Shown: positions 17,857 through 27,336, counted from the stretch's first letter. The stretch: DNA of 64,000 nt from MGIIb-O5 sp036154155 (GCA_036154155.1 JAYZLP010000012.1:1-64000); one strand, 5' to 3'. Program-made: numbers and translations. Notes: generated by a model not told the origin, from the letters alone.

Positions 17857-18525
17857 ATGGTAATGGGAGACGAAGCTCTGGAAGAGTCCATCAATGCCCC
17901 TATTGGGGCAATTTCGGCACCTGAAGTCCCTGAAGGCCCAACTAGTGAGTCACTTGAATTGATGGAGTCCATTATCCAAAGATTGCAGCCCTCCGACAGG
18001 CACGATATCAGGGACATGATTAGCTACAGGGCACAAGTATCTGGAGGCATGATTGCAATGACCTTGGTGTTTTGGTGGATTACAATCGACAAAGGCGCCG
18101 AGTCACTTGGGGATTCAGAAATCCCCTTGTCGGCCTTCGGAGGATTCACATTCAGAGAGATAAGTATGATTGTTCCCGCTCTTTCACTCCTTGCGACTCT
18201 CGTTATGTCGATAGGAAGGGAAACTGGAAATGCCATTCTGAACAACATAGGAGGGGGATTAATCGTGTTAGTTGTTTTCTACATATCAGAGCCATTTGGG
18301 AGCACCATCCTTGGCTCAGGAATAGATGCACAGTCAGCAGCATTCGCTTCAGGGCGGCTCGTTGCTATGGCACTAATGATCGGCCTAGCAACCAAGTTCT
18401 TCTGGGATGCAATCCTATTGCAGTGGGTGAGAAGTACGATGATGAACATGGGTGTGGACTTATTCCCCTCCGAAGAGCAAGAAGAATTCGTCAGTCATGC
18501 TGATGAGGCTCCCCCTCTGGGGTGA
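17857..18525 (+). CDS. Four-helix membrane protein, unknown
   Basis: Unrecognised 222-aa protein. An acidic, Pro-rich N-terminal 45 residues and an RLQPSDRHDIRDMI segment precede four hydrophobic segments at about 60-77, 100-119, 129-147 and 163-186; the C-terminus is acidic. ATG 17857 lies about 28 nt after a TATA-like element, consistent with a leaderless transcript. It is divergent from folP and followed after four bases by the Trm56 gene, suggesting co-transcription. Confidence 0.72.
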   Translation: MVMGDEALEESINAPIGAISAPEVPEGPTSESLELMESIIQRLQPSDRHDIRDMISYRAQVSGGMIAMTLVFWWITIDKGAESLGDSEIPLSAFGGFTFREISMIVPALSLLATLVMSIGRETGNAILNNIGGGLIVLVVFYISEPFGSTILGSGIDAQSAAFASGRLVAMALMIGLATKFFWDAILLQWVRSTMMNMGVDLFPSEEQEEFVSHADEAPPLG

Positions 18526-18529
18526 ATCC

Positions 18530-19075
18530 GTGAGCGAGCAAAAGGAGCCGCGCCTTTCTGTCCTTAGACTAGGCCATAGAATCGAAAGGGACAAGAGGAT
18601 TACATCGCATCTAGGGCTTACGGCTAGGGCATTCGGGGCCGATGAGATAATTCTCTCAGGGGAAGAAGACGATACCCCCCTGGAGACATGGAAGGAAGTT
18701 TCCGAGAGGTTCGGTGGAACTCTTGAGTGCAGGTACGAGCCCAAGCCTATGAGGTGGCTGCGTAACTTTTCAAAGGAAGGAGGAAGGATTGTTCATCTCA
18801 CCATGTACGGTAAATCATGGCGTGAGATCTCGGAAACTATTCCTTTCGATAGTCCAGTAGTTGTAGTGGTCGGGGGAACCAAGGTCCCAGGGGAACTCTT
18901 CGGGATTGCCGATTACAACGTCGCAGTCGGCAATCAGCCACACTCAGAGGTAGCAGCTCTAGCAGTATTTCTGGACACATGGAGGGGTGAATTGGGGTCC
19001 GAAAGGTTCTCCGATGGTAAGGTTGAGGTAGTCCCTAGCGATAGCGGCAAGAAGATAGTAACCAAAGAAGACTAG
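18530..19075 (+). CDS. trm56: tRNA (cytidine-56) 2'-O-methyltransferase
   Basis: Archaeal SPOUT enzyme that methylates the ribose of C56 in the T-loop of tRNAs. Recognisable blocks are VLRLGHRIERDKRITSHLGL at the N-terminus, HLTMYG, VVVVVGGTKVPGELFGIADYNVAVGNQPHSEVAALA near the knot, and a LDTW segment. From GTG 18530 it is 181 aa, the usual length; upstream in-frame starts would overlap the preceding gene by 30 or more bases. A strictly archaeal gene, supporting the domain assignment. Confidence 0.92.
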   Translation: MSEQKEPRLSVLRLGHRIERDKRITSHLGLTARAFGADEIILSGEEDDTPLETWKEVSERFGGTLECRYEPKPMRWLRNFSKEGGRIVHLTMYGKSWREISETIPFDSPVVVVVGGTKVPGELFGIADYNVAVGNQPHSEVAALAVFLDTWRGELGSERFSDGKVEVVPSDSGKKIVTKED

Positions 19076-19105
19076 TGCCTAGAAAAACCTCTTTCCTTTC
19101 TCAAT

Positions 19106-19113
19106 GATTAAGA
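19106..19113 (+). promoter_or_regulatory. TATA-like box of carA
   Basis: GATTAAGA centred 27.5 nt before the ATG at 19137, consistent with a leaderless carAB transcript starting at that codon rather than at the TTG six bases earlier. Confidence 0.45.
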
Positions 19114-19136
19114 GTCTTACTTGAGCAGGTTTGCTG

Positions 19137-20471
19137 ATGTCGGCAACCGGGACACGACGCGGATTCGTTCCCGGCGCAGGTATCCCGGGTGTGGAAGATC
19201 CACCGGCCTTCCAAGATGCAGCAGATTTGTTATTGGATTCTACGGGAATTGATCAGCCCAGCGATGTCTCCGGTTTACTGATTCTTGCAGATGGAACTAG
19301 GTTCACAGGAAGGCTATTCGGCGCCGATGCCATAGCTCAGGGGGAGTTAGTTTTCACTACTGGGATGTGTGGTTACCAAGAGAGCCTCACTGATCCATCC
19401 TTCGCCGGGCAGGTACTCACATTTACGTGGCCTCTGTTGGGCAACTATGGGATAATACCTGGAATTTCTGAGTCATCGGGAGTTCACCCTAGGGGGGTTG
19501 TTTGCAGGCAGATGATGGGGAACCCGGATCACAGGGACTCGATAGGCAGCATCCACGACCTTCTGGCCGCCCACGGAGTTCCTGGGATACAGGGGGTGGA
19601 TACCAGGGCAATTACCAGGAGGGTCAGGGAGCATGGAACACTCCTTTGCGTGTTCGGCCCCCAAAGTAGGGAGGGCGAGATGGAAACGATCCTTTCGAAA
19701 ATGAAGCCCCCTGATTTGGATGATTTGGTTGAATCGGTAACTCTCGAGAAACCCGTTTTGATAAATCCCGGTGCACAAGACGGAAATGGGAAGAATCTGC
19801 CTAGACTGGCAGTTTTGGATTGTGGAATTAAGCATAATATTCTCAGAGAACTTTCCAAGAGGTTTGAGGTGATTTGGTGCCCTGCCTCTCTCAGTTTCGA
19901 TGAAATAATGAGTGAATGGAGGCCTGACGCAATTTTCGCATCAAATGGCCCTGGAGACCCCGCACATCCAGGTTCTGCAACCGCCGCTAGGAATACTCTC
20001 GCCAGAGCAGTCAGGGAGGATATGCCGGTGATGGGAATTTGCCTAGGTCACCAGCTTATGGGGCTAGCTGCGGGACTTAGGACGTACAAATTGAGATACG
20101 GGCACAGAGGGGCCAATCAGCCAGTATTGGACTTGGTAACTGGCAAGGTGGACATCACTAGCCAGAATCATGGTTTTGCAGTCGAAGACCCCGAAAGAGG
20201 AATGCTGGCACCTCATCCTAGCGGTGCATGCTCAGAATCCGGAGAGAATACTCTCGAAGCCGACTTTGAGGTTAGGCACGTAAACGCCAACGACAGGACC
20301 GTAGAGGGACTCGATCTGGTTGGAAAGCCTGCGTTCACAGTTCAGTTCCATCCAGAGGCATGCCCAGGCCCACATGACGCCTCGCCTCTTTTCGATAGAT
20401 TTGCTGATATTGTCGAAGACCACCTGTCAGGAGACCCCCAAGCTGCGATAATTGGAGGAGGTGGTAGCTGA
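19137..20471 (+). CDS. carA: Carbamoyl-phosphate synthase small subunit
   Basis: Glutamine amidotransferase subunit that feeds ammonia to CarB for pyrimidine and arginine synthesis. The class I amidotransferase site is intact: GICLGHQLMGLA with the nucleophile at Cys302, and the His/Glu pair in FHPEACPGP. The CarA-specific N-terminal domain starts at LLILADGTRFTGRLFG, but about 42 residues precede it, longer than in most CarA. The upstream TTG at 19131 is less likely than ATG 19137. The stop overlaps the carB start by one base (TGATG). Confidence 0.96.
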   Translation: MSATGTRRGFVPGAGIPGVEDPPAFQDAADLLLDSTGIDQPSDVSGLLILADGTRFTGRLFGADAIAQGELVFTTGMCGYQESLTDPSFAGQVLTFTWPLLGNYGIIPGISESSGVHPRGVVCRQMMGNPDHRDSIGSIHDLLAAHGVPGIQGVDTRAITRRVREHGTLLCVFGPQSREGEMETILSKMKPPDLDDLVESVTLEKPVLINPGAQDGNGKNLPRLAVLDCGIKHNILRELSKRFEVIWCPASLSFDEIMSEWRPDAIFASNGPGDPAHPGSATAARNTLARAVREDMPVMGICLGHQLMGLAAGLRTYKLRYGHRGANQPVLDLVTGKVDITSQNHGFAVEDPERGMLAPHPSGACSESGENTLEADFEVRHVNANDRTVEGLDLVGKPAFTVQFHPEACPGPHDASPLFDRFADIVEDHLSGDPQAAIIGGGGS

Positions 20472-23400
20472 TGCCTCGTCGTGATGACCTTCGTAGAATA
20501 GTAATCCTTGGTAGTGGACCAATCAGGATAGGACAAGCCGCAGAGTTCGACTTCTCAGGGTCCCAGGCTTGCAGAGCACTACGCGATGACGGATACGAGG
20601 TCATCCTGATTAACTCCAACCCAGCTACTATCCAGAATGATCCAGAGATGGCTGACAGGATATACATCGAACCCCTTCTTCCTGAGGTAGTTAGGAGAAT
20701 TCTAGAGATGGAGAAGCCCGATGCCCTCCTAGCTGGGATGGGCGGTCAGACTGCCTTGAATATCGCCTCAGCACTGGCCAAGGATGGAACCTTGAACGAG
20801 TTGGGAGTGGAGCTGATTGGCTGCGATTTGGCTTCTATTGATGAGGCAGAGGATAGGGACCTATTCAAGAGGGTGTGCGAGAGCATTGACCTTCCTGTTT
20901 GTGAGGCTGTAGCATGTTCATCCATCGAAGAGGTCCTTTCCGCCGCTGACAAGATCGGGCAGTTCCCCCTCTTGATTCGTCCCGCCTTCACGCTTGGCGG
21001 CTTAGGCGGCGGAACTGCATTCAACAGGGGCGAATTAGTCGAGATAGCCAGTCAGGGGCTTCTTCAGTCCGCGATAGGCCAAGTCCTCATCGAGGTCAGT
21101 ATATTGGGCTGGCAGGAGCATGAATACGAGGTAATGAGGGACGCATCGGACAATGCGATAATTGTCTGCACTATGGAGAATCTAGACCCAATGGGCGTCC
21201 ACACGGGGGAGTCAGTAGTAGTAGCACCTCAGCAGACCCTCTCGGATCAGGATCACCAAATGCTTCGGGACGCAGCACTCAAGTTGATTCGCAGACTAAA
21301 CATCAAGGGCGGGTGCAATGTTCAATTTGCAGTCGAACAATCAACCGGGCAGTACAGAGTCATCGAGGTAAATCCGAGAGTTTCGAGATCCTCCGCTCTT
21401 GCATCCAAGGCCACAGGCTATCCAATAGCCAGAATGGCCGCACTCATAGCTGTCGGATACACCCTGGATGAGCTTCCAAATCCCATTACTGGAGAGGGAA
21501 CTACTGCTGCATTTGAGCCCACACTAGATTACTGCGTGGTGAAAATTCCAAGATGGCCATTTGACAAATTCAGGACAGCTGATAGGGTAATTGGCACTTC
21601 AATGAAGTCAACTGGCGAGGTTATGGCGATAGGGAGGTGCTTCGAAGAAGCATTCCTCAAGGCATGGGCTAGTCTGGAATACGGTCAGCCACACCCAAGA
21701 CCCCTTACTATGGCCGACGCATCCGGTGGCGAAACGATGGATGAGAGGGCCTCTGAATCACTACCTACGGCCATTCTTGAAGACTGGTTGAGAATTCCTA
21801 CTGACAGGAGGATGGGCGCATTGATGGAAGCCTTCAGGAGAGGGTATTCGATAGAGGATGTCCGAGATCTCACAGGAGGCGTGACAAGGTGGTTCTTGCA
21901 TAGATTCGAGAATATGGCTGCTATAGAAACAGAAATCCGGGCAGCTGGAGAAATGGGAGTAAGGCCTTCCGAGGTTCCCGAGTCTCAGTTGAGGTCCTGG
22001 AAGGGGGCGGGATTCACTGACTTGCATATCGCGGATGCACTGGCAGGTTTCCCGTCATCGGGATTCAAGGACCTCCCTGCGGGCAGGGACGAGTCAGCAG
22101 TCACCTCCAGAAGGCATCAGTTAGGGATTCACCCAAGGTTCCGCATGGTCGACTCCTGCGCAGCAGAATTCGCTGCCGTCACTCCTTACTACTACGCTAC
22201 TTACGAGGGCGGCTCGGCACCCCCTGGTATTGATCATGTACCCGGTCTAGATGATTTCATTAAACAGAGAATCGTTGTCATCGGCTCTGGGCCAATAAGG
22301 ATCGGACAGGGAATAGAGTTCGACTATGGGTGCGTTCACGCTGTAGGGGCCATTCGTGACATGGGTCATGAGGCCATCATAGTAAACAACAACCCAGAGA
22401 CAGTCTCTACAGATTTCGACACCAGCGATAGACTCTACTTCGACCCCCTGTCATTGGAATCAGTCTCAGAGATATTACTACGTGAGAAGGCCCACGGAAT
22501 CCTCCTCCAATTTGGTGGCCAGACAGCAATCAACCTCGCTTTGCCACTAGCTGACAGCCTTCCCCACTTGTCATCAATGGGGCTTGACCTAGTTATTGAG
22601 GGAACTACCCCAGGAGCCGTGGATGAGGCAAGTGACCGTGAGAGATTCGAGGAATTCGCAGATAGAAACGGCCTAAGGATGCCTAGGGGGTCCACCGCAA
22701 TAGATCCCGAGGGAGTTAGAAGGGCGGTGGCCGAGATTGGCTACCCGGTACTGATTAGGCCGTCTTATGTCCTAGGTGGAAGGGGAATGGAGATACTTTC
22801 TGACAACAGTCAGTTGGATGCATACATGAATGAGGCATACTTGGCACCTGACAGGCCCTTACTTATTGACGAGTACCTAGGAAATGCCGTGGAGCTGGAT
22901 GTCGATGCCGTATGCGACGGAGAACAAGTATTGGTCGGCGCTATCATGGAGCACCTAGAGGAGGCTGGTATCCATTCTGGCGACTCCACTTGTTTCATAC
23001 CTCCACAGAACATTTCACAGAGTATCCTATCGGAGGTTGAGGAATGGACCAAGAGAATTGGAATTAGGCTAGGGATTAGGGGATGCTTCAACATTCAATA
23101 TGCAATTCGCGATGAAGTACTCTACGTGCTGGAGGTCAATCCAAGGGGGTCCAGAACATTCCCCTTTGTTGCAAAGGCCACAGGCGTCCCTCTGGCCAGG
23201 ATTGCAGCCAGGCTAGCATTGGGGGAGAAGCTCTCCGATCTAGAAATCCCCGAACCTCAGACGGAAGCAGTCTGCGTCAAGGCACCAGTTTTCCCATTCA
23301 TCAAACTAAGGGGGCTCGATCCGGCCCCGGGACCAGAGATGAAATCAACCGGCGAAGTCATGGGGTCCCACGTCAGACCAGCAGCAGCTTATCTCAAAGC

Positions 23401-23839
23401 GAGACTTGCAACAGAGCTTCCCGTTCCGACTACCGGTGGCGTGTACATCACCGTGAAGGATGAGGACAAGCACGAAATGATAGAATTGGCCAGAAGACTT
23501 CACGATTTGGGATTCCGTTTGCATGCCACCAGAGGTACAGCGAGGGTTCTTCGCGAAGTAGGCGGAATAGAGGTTGAGACTTGCTATAGGATAGCTGAGA
23601 GAATGTCCCCCGACGCTCTTGACCTGATGAGGAAGGGGATGATTCAGTTGGTAATTAACACCCCTCGTTCTACAGGGGGAGCTGTATTGGACGGGAATAT
23701 GATGAGAAGACTAGCTGTAGAGTTGAACATCCCCTTCGTCACCACTATGGCAGGAGCAAGGATGGAGGTAGAGGCGATTGCCGAGATGCAGATCGGCACC
23801 CCAGAACCCAGGCTGCTGGAAATCGCCACTCTGAGCTAA
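20471..23839 (+). CDS. carB: Carbamoyl-phosphate synthase large subunit
   Basis: Makes carbamoyl phosphate from bicarbonate, ammonia and two ATP. The 1122-aa protein has the expected duplicated ATP-grasp halves: the first begins at IVILGSGPIRIGQAAEFDFSG and the second at IVVIGSGPIRIGQGIEFDYG, with matching NPRVSRSSALASKATGYPIA and NPRGSRTFPFVAKATGVPLA lysine loops. The C-terminal MGS-like regulatory domain (VYITVKDEDK, then LVINTPR) is present, so allosteric control is plausible. It forms a one-base-overlap pair with carA and is convergent with the pseudouridine synthase gene. Confidence 0.98.
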   Translation: MPRRDDLRRIVILGSGPIRIGQAAEFDFSGSQACRALRDDGYEVILINSNPATIQNDPEMADRIYIEPLLPEVVRRILEMEKPDALLAGMGGQTALNIASALAKDGTLNELGVELIGCDLASIDEAEDRDLFKRVCESIDLPVCEAVACSSIEEVLSAADKIGQFPLLIRPAFTLGGLGGGTAFNRGELVEIASQGLLQSAIGQVLIEVSILGWQEHEYEVMRDASDNAIIVCTMENLDPMGVHTGESVVVAPQQTLSDQDHQMLRDAALKLIRRLNIKGGCNVQFAVEQSTGQYRVIEVNPRVSRSSALASKATGYPIARMAALIAVGYTLDELPNPITGEGTTAAFEPTLDYCVVKIPRWPFDKFRTADRVIGTSMKSTGEVMAIGRCFEEAFLKAWASLEYGQPHPRPLTMADASGGETMDERASESLPTAILEDWLRIPTDRRMGALMEAFRRGYSIEDVRDLTGGVTRWFLHRFENMAAIETEIRAAGEMGVRPSEVPESQLRSWKGAGFTDLHIADALAGFPSSGFKDLPAGRDESAVTSRRHQLGIHPRFRMVDSCAAEFAAVTPYYYATYEGGSAPPGIDHVPGLDDFIKQRIVVIGSGPIRIGQGIEFDYGCVHAVGAIRDMGHEAIIVNNNPETVSTDFDTSDRLYFDPLSLESVSEILLREKAHGILLQFGGQTAINLALPLADSLPHLSSMGLDLVIEGTTPGAVDEASDRERFEEFADRNGLRMPRGSTAIDPEGVRRAVAEIGYPVLIRPSYVLGGRGMEILSDNSQLDAYMNEAYLAPDRPLLIDEYLGNAVELDVDAVCDGEQVLVGAIMEHLEEAGIHSGDSTCFIPPQNISQSILSEVEEWTKRIGIRLGIRGCFNIQYAIRDEVLYVLEVNPRGSRTFPFVAKATGVPLARIAARLALGEKLSDLEIPEPQTEAVCVKAPVFPFIKLRGLDPAPGPEMKSTGEVMGSHVRPAAAYLKARLATELPVPTTGGVYITVKDEDKHEMIELARRLHDLGFRLHATRGTARVLREVGGIEVETCYRIAERMSPDALDLMRKGMIQLVINTPRSTGGAVLDGNMMRRLAVELNIPFVTTMAGARMEVEAIAEMQIGTPEPRLLEIATLS

Positions 23840-23841
23840 TC

Positions 23842-24600
23842 TTAATCGATGAAAACCCTCGATGAGATTTCCTCCAGGGATACCTCACAGAATTCCCCCT
23901 CTCTAAGATTGTAATCAGATAACTCCATGCCACCCGTGGATTTTCGGTGTAGGCTAAGCACCACATTTCCCAAAGCCTCGAAGATCCTCCTGACTTCCCT
24001 CTTCCTTCCCTCTTCGATGGTAAGTAAGGCACTATATTCACCTTCCAAGGAAATTTTCGCCTTCTTCGAAATATAATTCTCGCTCTTCTCACCATCTGAA
24101 ATTGAGATTCTGACGCCATTCCTGATCGACATGGCCTGTTCTTCGTCTATTGCCGACTGAGTTTCGACTCTGTACGTCTTGCCCACGCCTCCCTTTGGAT
24201 CGGTGATTCTATGGGCAATTTTTCCGTCGGTTGTAACTAGAAGGAAGCCCGTGGTTCCCTCATCAAGCCTCCCTACAGTTACCAGTGAATGAAACGTCTT
24301 GGGATCGAGGGCGTCTCTGAAAATCTCGAAGACCGAAGTCTTGCCAAGCTCAGCCTCTTGTTCGTTAAGTCTTGAGCAGATTACGCCAGCCGGCTTATTG
24401 AGTAGGAAATATTTGTCCTCGCCGAGAAGTTCGATAAGCTCCCCATCGAACGAAACAACCCTCTTCTTCGGGTTGAAATCATATGCTATATCCTTGACAA
24501 TTTTCCCATTTACGGTAACACGGCCACTCCATATCGCATTCTTCACATCGTTTTTTGACTTGAAGGCCCCAGACTTTGAAAGGAACTGGTGAAGCCTCAT
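23842..24600 (-). CDS. RsuA/RluB-family pseudouridine synthase
   Basis: Converts specific rRNA uridines to pseudouridine. An S4 RNA-binding domain occupies residues 1-60 (MRLHQFLSKSG, SGRVTVNG), followed by the catalytic domain with GRLDEGTTGFLLVTTDG, where Asp113 is the catalytic Asp, and the KTYRV and EGRKREVRRIF motifs. Length 252 aa matches bacterial RsuA/RluB. This family is common in bacteria and uncommon in archaea, which suggests transfer. It lies at the end of a leftward group, 22 bases after the DCC-family gene. Its target site in rRNA cannot be read. Confidence 0.92.
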   Translation of the reverse strand: MRLHQFLSKSGAFKSKNDVKNAIWSGRVTVNGKIVKDIAYDFNPKKRVVSFDGELIELLGEDKYFLLNKPAGVICSRLNEQEAELGKTSVFEIFRDALDPKTFHSLVTVGRLDEGTTGFLLVTTDGKIAHRITDPKGGVGKTYRVETQSAIDEEQAMSIRNGVRISISDGEKSENYISKKAKISLEGEYSALLTIEEGRKREVRRIFEALGNVVLSLHRKSTGGMELSDYNLREGEFCEVSLEEISSRVFID

Positions 24601-24622
24601 CTAATCCACGCCCATATTATTT

Positions 24623-25015
24623 TCAATCTATCCTGAATGTACACACCTCGGGCCTTGCGAAGAACCGATGCCTGTTTCTTGCAACTAAGTCGTAGGCCAT
24701 GTCTCTAATTGGAAGTGGTACCAACCAAAGAATTGGGAACCAAATTTTCCAATGCCACTTAAGGTACAGTAGGCACCTAATAGCCGCAGAAGATTTCACG
24801 AAAACTTCCTCCCCTCTGAAAAGATAGACAGTATCTGTCTCCCTTTTCCAAATCTCCATCCCTGAAATCAACTCTTCCCCCTCTTTGGAAGCTATTTCCC
24901 TGTATGCTATGTCTGCCTCCTTGTGTAATCTGGGATCCATGAAATTAGCCAGCCCGTGGCATAGGCCGCAGTCTCCATCCAATAGGAGGGCATCTCGACC
25001 CTCTGAAATATGCAA
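24623..25015 (-). CDS. DCC-family (DUF393) thiol protein
   Basis: Small thiol-disulfide oxidoreductase-like protein. The family-defining motif LLLDGDCGLCHG near the N-terminus contains the CxxC pair, followed by an EIASKEG-like strand and the conserved hydrophobic helix region IWFPILWLVPLPIRDMAYDLVARNRHRFF. Its physiological substrate is unknown. TTG 25015 is chosen because a strong GGAGGT (25022-25027) stands six bases upstream; it falls just after the DUF2071 stop (25018-25020), so the two are translationally coupled. Starting at TTG 25039 would add eight residues and lose that site. Confidence 0.85.
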   Translation of the reverse strand: MHISEGRDALLLDGDCGLCHGLANFMDPRLHKEADIAYREIASKEGEELISGMEIWKRETDTVYLFRGEEVFVKSSAAIRCLLYLKWHWKIWFPILWLVPLPIRDMAYDLVARNRHRFFARPEVCTFRID

Positions 25016-25017
25016 GT

Positions 25018-25740
25018 TCAGACCTCCTCTGCCGACCAAGTATGAACCAGAACTCCCTCTGACATGTGGACCAAATCAGGTTTCAGTAAATCCTCGATCC
25101 CTAAGTCATAAATCCCGGTCAGCGAGTTTGAATTAATCGAAGCCCGGCCTTCTCTGAACTTCCACGGGTCATGCTGTGTATGTGCGATGCAGAGCTTTCC
25201 CCTGTGGACCGTGTAGAGGCAATATCTCTCAAATAGAAATTCTTCGAGAGTGCCCTTTTCAGCCTCTCTAACTTCTCCAATTGCCTTGCATGTCCCCTGT
25301 ATGCCAACTCCTCCATCCTTCCTCTCGCTATTCCAACTGTAGGTCCATCCATCGACGTCCAATCTGGCTTTGCAATATCTGTATGGCAACCCATAAGCCC
25401 ATGGGGCATAGTTGCAGGTTACTAGGCTCTGCGCGTCAAGCGTGATAAAAAGAACACCAGATCTACCTCCCTTTGTCACGTATGTCCTGATATTGAATTC
25501 TGGGAAAGTAGAAATCCAGGGGACACTGAAAGTAAGCCTAGGTCTTACGTTCGTCATCATGAAGGGTATCGTACCAACATACGCTTTCCCCTCAAAGGTA
25601 TCCAACTGGAGGCCTTCTGGGATGTAGGGGGCAAGCCTCTCAGGATCCACTTCCCAGTGGAGGAAACTTAGGTTCCTCCATTCCTGAATTAGTGCATGAC
25701 TTCTGGGTGGCATTGGGAATGGAAGGTGATCAGTTCTCAT
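25018..25740 (-). CDS. DUF2071 (YqjF-like) protein
   Basis: Member of the DUF2071 family, recognised from the EWRNLSFLHWEVDPERLAPYIP-like N-terminus, the VGTIPFMMTNVRPR strand, FPEFNIRTYV and the LVTCNYAPWAYGLPYRYCKA block. Length 240 aa is normal. Structures of the family resemble acetoacetate decarboxylase, but no activity is established. ATG 25740, preceded by GGGGTG, is preferred to the adjacent TTG. It sits between LysRS and a DCC-family gene with minimal spacing; DUF2071 and DCC genes being coupled may reflect a shared oxidative-stress or small-molecule role (inference). Confidence 0.88.
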   Translation of the reverse strand: MRTDHLPFPMPPRSHALIQEWRNLSFLHWEVDPERLAPYIPEGLQLDTFEGKAYVGTIPFMMTNVRPRLTFSVPWISTFPEFNIRTYVTKGGRSGVLFITLDAQSLVTCNYAPWAYGLPYRYCKARLDVDGWTYSWNSERKDGGVGIQGTCKAIGEVREAEKGTLEEFLFERYCLYTVHRGKLCIAHTQHDPWKFREGRASINSNSLTGIYDLGIEDLLKPDLVHMSEGVLVHTWSAEEV

Positions 25741-25752
25741 CAAGACACCCCT

Positions 25753-27327
25753 TCAGATGCTAGAAACGACCCCAATTAGAGAATCTCTATCCATCTCGGC
25801 CATCAGGGAACTGATTCTCGGGCCATAGTCCCTTCCAAGTATTACTAGATATAGCGATACGTACGCTTGCCTGTTACTAAGCCCCGAATCAGATGCAGAT
25901 GAACGGACTGTTTCACTGATCGCATCCTCGTCCCAGTTGCAAGACTCAAGCCTCCGGGCTAGTAATTCAAGGAAGGAACGAGATTCTTCGTCGATTTGGG
26001 ACCGGGCTTCCTCTCCTACCTCGCTCTGGATGACGATCCTTGACCCTTCGGGAAAATGTTCCCCGCCTATCCAGCTCCTCATCTTCTCCAGCCTACTTCT
26101 CAATGAAGTACCCGGCTCACCTGAAAGATGCCCACTCCTCCTTAGTGAACTCCAGACACTGTCGTCGTCCGACTTTATCTGGGCTAGCATTGAGAGATGC
26201 CTGAATGATACGCCTCCAACTGAATCAGAAGGATCCGAGTCCCGAGAAACTTGGCTAAGCCTCATCGCACCCCTACGGGTCTCTAATGAGATCCTCTTCC
26301 TCTTGCTCATTCCCTCTTCTTCATTGGGGGGATTTGAAACTAGACGTTCGTATTCATCGGCCGTAAGAAACATCATTGCCCCAGTGTCGAACTCAATATG
26401 ACGATTCATTTTGCTTCTAGCAATGACATATCGAAGAATTTCTGGAGGAACTATGGAAAGCGCTTCCATCGGGCCTATGGTCACCCCAGCAGAACTTGAC
26501 ATTGGCCCCATCCCTTTGAGCTGAATCCACTCATAGACCATCTTTTCAGGCGGGTTTCCGCCTAGAAGTTTGCAAATCGGTATTCCTGTGTCATAGCTAC
26601 CTCCAGCAGCGCCATGGTCCTTGCCTGCCGGCTCACAAGTTACGCCATGTATCGCCCATCTTGCTGCCCAATCTATCCTCCAGGGCATCTTCCCCTCAGC
26701 TAGCCTGATGTCTGATTTACCTTCGACCCCCTGCCCGTCTATCCAATGGACGAACGGTCTATCGTATCCCGTCACTTTGACTCCGTCCAGACTACCGTTC
26801 GAACCGATTGGACTGTATGGGAACCAGTCCTCGGGAAGCTCCCTGCCAGAGACCGATTCTATGATTCCGTGAATCTCTTCCCTATTCGTTATTGCAAGGT
26901 CAATCATTTCCGCAAATTCGCCGTTTTGGTAAGTCTCATGATTCATTATTACTTCAGGCTCGACCCCAATTTGCTTGAGTGCTTCAAGGAAAGGGCGAAG
27001 GAAGAATTCGGCATAACTGCCCCCTTCTGGATTGGGCTCACCATCATCTCCAGGGGCCGGGATATTCGCCAATGGAACGCCAATGTAGGATTCGTAGGAG
27101 GGGGAAAGGAAGTCATAGACTCTACGAAGGGGATCCATCGAGTCGACAATGAAAACATATCTAGATTCGAGACCAAAGTCCAGGCAGGCTCTATGAATCA
27201 TCTCTGCAGATAGAATCTCCCTGAGGTGTCCAATGTGAAATTCCCCTGAGGGGGTAATCCCGGATACCACTACCTGTGGGCCCTCTCGTTCGGAGAGCTT
27301 CCGTGCTGCAAAGTCCGCCCAGTGCAT
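25753..27327 (-). CDS. lysS: Lysyl-tRNA synthetase, class I
   Basis: Charges tRNA-Lys; the class I form is typical of archaea. The HIGH signature is at residues 31-34 in GEFHIGHLRE, with an SGITPSGEF lead-in and a GKDHGAAGGSYDTG segment of the active site. The KMSKS counterpart reads MSSSAG (about residues 276-281), so the usual lysine after the serines is replaced by Ala. Length 524 aa is normal for archaeal LysRS1. It follows the GfcR-like gene by nine bases. Confidence 0.95.
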   Translation of the reverse strand: MHWADFAARKLSEREGPQVVVSGITPSGEFHIGHLREILSAEMIHRACLDFGLESRYVFIVDSMDPLRRVYDFLSPSYESYIGVPLANIPAPGDDGEPNPEGGSYAEFFLRPFLEALKQIGVEPEVIMNHETYQNGEFAEMIDLAITNREEIHGIIESVSGRELPEDWFPYSPIGSNGSLDGVKVTGYDRPFVHWIDGQGVEGKSDIRLAEGKMPWRIDWAARWAIHGVTCEPAGKDHGAAGGSYDTGIPICKLLGGNPPEKMVYEWIQLKGMGPMSSSAGVTIGPMEALSIVPPEILRYVIARSKMNRHIEFDTGAMMFLTADEYERLVSNPPNEEEGMSKRKRISLETRRGAMRLSQVSRDSDPSDSVGGVSFRHLSMLAQIKSDDDSVWSSLRRSGHLSGEPGTSLRSRLEKMRSWIGGEHFPEGSRIVIQSEVGEEARSQIDEESRSFLELLARRLESCNWDEDAISETVRSSASDSGLSNRQAYVSLYLVILGRDYGPRISSLMAEMDRDSLIGVVSSI

Positions 27328-27336
27328 CCCTCTTCC

